Source: Geovibrio ferrireducens
Lineage (GTDB): Bacteria > Chrysiogenota > Deferribacteres > Deferribacterales > Geovibrionaceae
Assembly: GCF_026226615.1 (NCBI RefSeq)
Contig: NZ_JAJAPB010000001.1
Location: 62,001 to 126,000 of the forward strand
Reading direction: 5' to 3'
Length of the DNA: 64,000 nt
Part shown: positions 62,345-64,000 of the stretch, piece by piece
Position numbering within the stretch: the first letter of the stretch is position 1
Layout of the letters: each line of letters opens with the position of its first letter
Position numbers and translations under genes: made by a program
The notes under the pieces: generated by a model
The model's database searches: none
Told to the model about the DNA's origin: nothing
Seen by the model: only the letters and a program-made list of their open reading frames with translations

Positions 62345-62406
62345 TGAAGGTTTTCATGCGTCACCTGCATAGTGAAGAGATTCTTCGGCTTTGCCTCAGA
62401 ATGACG
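62345..62406. repeat. Diverged copy of the GATTGCTTC..CAATGAC repeat
   Basis: GAAGAGATTCTTCGGC followed by TCAGAATGACG resembles the 9,563 and 17,906 elements. It abuts the third, partial speA-end unit. Confidence 0.35.
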
Positions 62407-62518
62407 TAAAAATTTCAAGAAAGGTTCAGGAAAGCTTTTTACAAAAAGTTTTCCCGGAAAGAACAATAACCCAATAAAATTGAAATAAGAATAATAAAAA
62501 AATATAAGGAGTTTGCGA

Positions 62519-63736
62519 ATGTCAAAAGTGCTCATAATCGGTGCGGGCGGCGTAGGAAATGTTGTTGTGAAGAAGTGCGCTCAGCATCCTGAAGTTTTTA
62601 AGGAAATTTTTCTTGCCAGCAGAACTAAGGAAAAGTGCGATGCCATAGCCGCAGAGGTTAAGAAGATGTACGGCGTTGATGTGAAAACCTATGCCGTGGA
62701 TGCTGATATTGTCAGCGATATAGTTCGTGTCATCAACGACTGCAAGCCTGAGCTTGTGCTTAACGTTGCCCTCCCCTATCAGGATCTGGCTATCATGGAC
62801 GCGTGCCTCGAAACGGGGGTAAACTACCTCGACACCGCCAACTATGAGCCTAAAGACGAAGCGAAGTTCGAATACTCATGGCAGTGGTCATATCAGGATA
62901 AGTTCAAAGAGAAAGGGCTCATGGCTGTTCTCGGCTGCGGGTTTGACCCCGGTGTGACAAACATCTTCTGCGCCTATGCCCAGAAGCACCTGTACGACAG
63001 CATCCGCACAATCGATATTCTCGACTGCAATGCGGGTGACCACGGGCATCCGTTTGCCACCAACTTCAACCCTGAGATAAACATCCGCGAGGTGACTCAG
63101 GTTGTGCGCCACTGGAAGGACGGAGAATGGATCGAAACTCCTGCGATACTTGACGACAGCTGCGTTCACTTCAGCTTCGATTACCCTGAGGCGGGGCCGA
63201 AGGAGAGCTACCTTCTCTTCCATGAGGAGATGGAATCGCTGGTCAAGAACATAAAAGGGCTTGAGAGAATCCGTTTCTGGATGACATTCTCACAGAACTA
63301 CATCACACACCTTAAGGTGCTTGAGAACGTGGGCATGACCCGCATAGACGAAGTGGACTTCAACGGCTGCAAGATAATCCCCCTCCAGTTCCTTAAGGCG
63401 CTCCTCCCCGATCCGGGCAGCCTCGGCACAAACTACAAGGGGCTTGCCGTTATCGGCTGCGTTTTTGACGGCGAAAAGGACGGCAGGAAAATCAAAAAAT
63501 ACATATACAACGCCTGCGACCACGCAGAAGCCTACAGAGAGGTTCAGGCGCAGGCTGTTTCATACACCACAGGCGTTCCCGCAATGATCGGCGCGATGAT
63601 GATGCTGAAAGGGGTATGGAAGGATACAGGCGTTTTCAACGTGGAGCAGCTTGACCCCGACATGTTCATGGATGAGCTTAACAAATGCGGCCTGCCGTGG
63701 CAGGTTGTTGACTTTGAAGGTCAGCTCCCCGAATGA
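62519..63736 (+). CDS. Carboxynorspermidine / carboxyspermidine dehydrogenase (saccharopine dehydrogenase family)
   Basis: 405 residues from the ATG at 62519, seven bases after AAGGAG; a TTG at 62513 is rejected. The Rossmann motif reads IIGAGGVGNVVVKKC, followed by NVALPYQDLAIMDACLETGVNYLDTANYE and GFDPGVTNIFCAYA. It condenses aspartate semialdehyde with a diamine (putrescine or 1,3-diaminopropane). Its stop overlaps the nspC start as ATGA. With speA upstream, spermidine via carboxyspermidine is the likely product. Confidence 0.93.
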   Translation: MSKVLIIGAGGVGNVVVKKCAQHPEVFKEIFLASRTKEKCDAIAAEVKKMYGVDVKTYAVDADIVSDIVRVINDCKPELVLNVALPYQDLAIMDACLETGVNYLDTANYEPKDEAKFEYSWQWSYQDKFKEKGLMAVLGCGFDPGVTNIFCAYAQKHLYDSIRTIDILDCNAGDHGHPFATNFNPEINIREVTQVVRHWKDGEWIETPAILDDSCVHFSFDYPEAGPKESYLLFHEEMESLVKNIKGLERIRFWMTFSQNYITHLKVLENVGMTRIDEVDFNGCKIIPLQFLKALLPDPGSLGTNYKGLAVIGCVFDGEKDGRKIKKYIYNACDHAEAYREVQAQAVSYTTGVPAMIGAMMMLKGVWKDTGVFNVEQLDPDMFMDELNKCGLPWQVVDFEGQLPE

Positions 63737-64000
63737 AAAATATCTACGCTCAGGCGCTGAAAGATTTTCCGAAGGAAATAACGGACAGGGCGGAAACGCC
63801 CTGCTACCTTATCAGCGAGGACGTTATCAGACGCAACTGCGAAACCCTCGACTCGGTGCAGAAACGCACAGGGGCAAAGATTATGCTCGCCCTCAAGGCA
63901 TTTGCCCTGCCGAAGGTGTTTCCCCTCATATCCTCATACCTGCACGGCGTATGCGCCAGCGGCCCCATCGAGGCTCAGCTTGGGTCTGAGGAATTTAAAA
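63733..64000 (+). CDS. nspC: Carboxynorspermidine decarboxylase, partial (N-terminus)
   Basis: Only the first 89 codons are in the window. ETPCYLISEDVIRRNCETL and MLALKAFALPKVFPLI match the start of the PLP alanine-racemase-fold decarboxylase; K55 in LALKAF is the expected Schiff-base Lys. It decarboxylates carboxy(nor)spermidine, the final step to (nor)spermidine. The 4-nt overlap with the dehydrogenase shows one operon. Confidence 0.9.
   Translation, partial: MKNIYAQALKDFPKEITDRAETPCYLISEDVIRRNCETLDSVQKRTGAKIMLALKAFALPKVFPLISSYLHGVCASGPIEAQLGSEEFK

Overview
The window looks like a chromosomal segment of a Gram-negative, anaerobically respiring bacterium of the Deferribacterota (Geovibrio / Denitrovibrio / Seleniivibrio type). 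I infer this from multiheme cytochromes beside an ExtHIJ-type outer-membrane conduit, a chemoreceptor with a c-type heme motif, a histidine kinase with the HQWRQPLN-type H-box, and SpeA followed by the carboxynorspermidine route to polyamines. No 16S gene is present, so the placement is not proven.

Layout. 1-3.8 kb (minus): a GH57 glycosidase cut by the window edge, a sugar-1-phosphate nucleotidyltransferase fused to a degenerate phosphohexomutase, and a response regulator. 4.2-9.5 kb: rpe, an MltB-like transglycosylase, a polar amino-acid ABC importer in one operon with a small zinc-ribbon protein, and a Sel1-repeat protein. 9.7-16 kb (minus): dnaA, an aminotransferase, der and gltX. 16-17.8 kb: a heme-binding chemoreceptor. 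18.2-23.1 kb (minus): DAHP synthase with a previously unannotated Phe/Tyr leader peptide and attenuator, then hisF-hisE-DUF364 and a large phosphohexomutase. 23.3-25.1 kb: tRNA-Phe followed by an AT-rich stretch carrying one unrecognised membrane protein.

25.1-42.3 kb (minus) is a surface-polysaccharide locus of tightly spaced or overlapping genes. It holds manC, four glycosyltransferases, a Wzy-like polymerase, an asparagine-synthase-like enzyme, a CapA-like protein, a MOP flippase, a three-gene set for an L-6-deoxy-HexNAc (best fit UDP-L-QuiNAc), a Wzz-like chain-length regulator, a UDP-uronate epimerase and a UDP-HexNAc dehydrogenase. This is a Wzx/Wzy-type assembly system. 42.6-44 kb holds mscL, a small lipoprotein and a thioesterase.

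44.7-53.6 kb is a respiratory module: rhodanese-like lipoprotein ExtH, porin ExtI, small protein ExtJ, two multiheme cytochromes (11 and 10 canonical CXXCH motifs), then a sensor kinase and a response regulator. The model is an electron conduit across the outer membrane, or metalloid (selenite/tellurite) handling, under two-component control. It is preceded by a strong promoter and a structured 5' UTR. 53.6-59.8 kb holds a Nudix hydrolase, a PAS kinase, YitT, a CNNM/CBS protein, a TetR regulator with a visible double operator, and a secreted protein. 60.1-64 kb is polyamine synthesis: speA, carboxynorspermidine dehydrogenase and the start of nspC.

Two things stand out beyond the genes. One is the leader peptide and attenuator in front of DAHP synthase (19,297-19,448). 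The other is a dispersed three-hairpin repeat, at least nine full or partial copies, whose stems differ between copies while the loops and linkers are conserved. It fills most of the long gaps between genes and has duplicated the end of speA in tandem.
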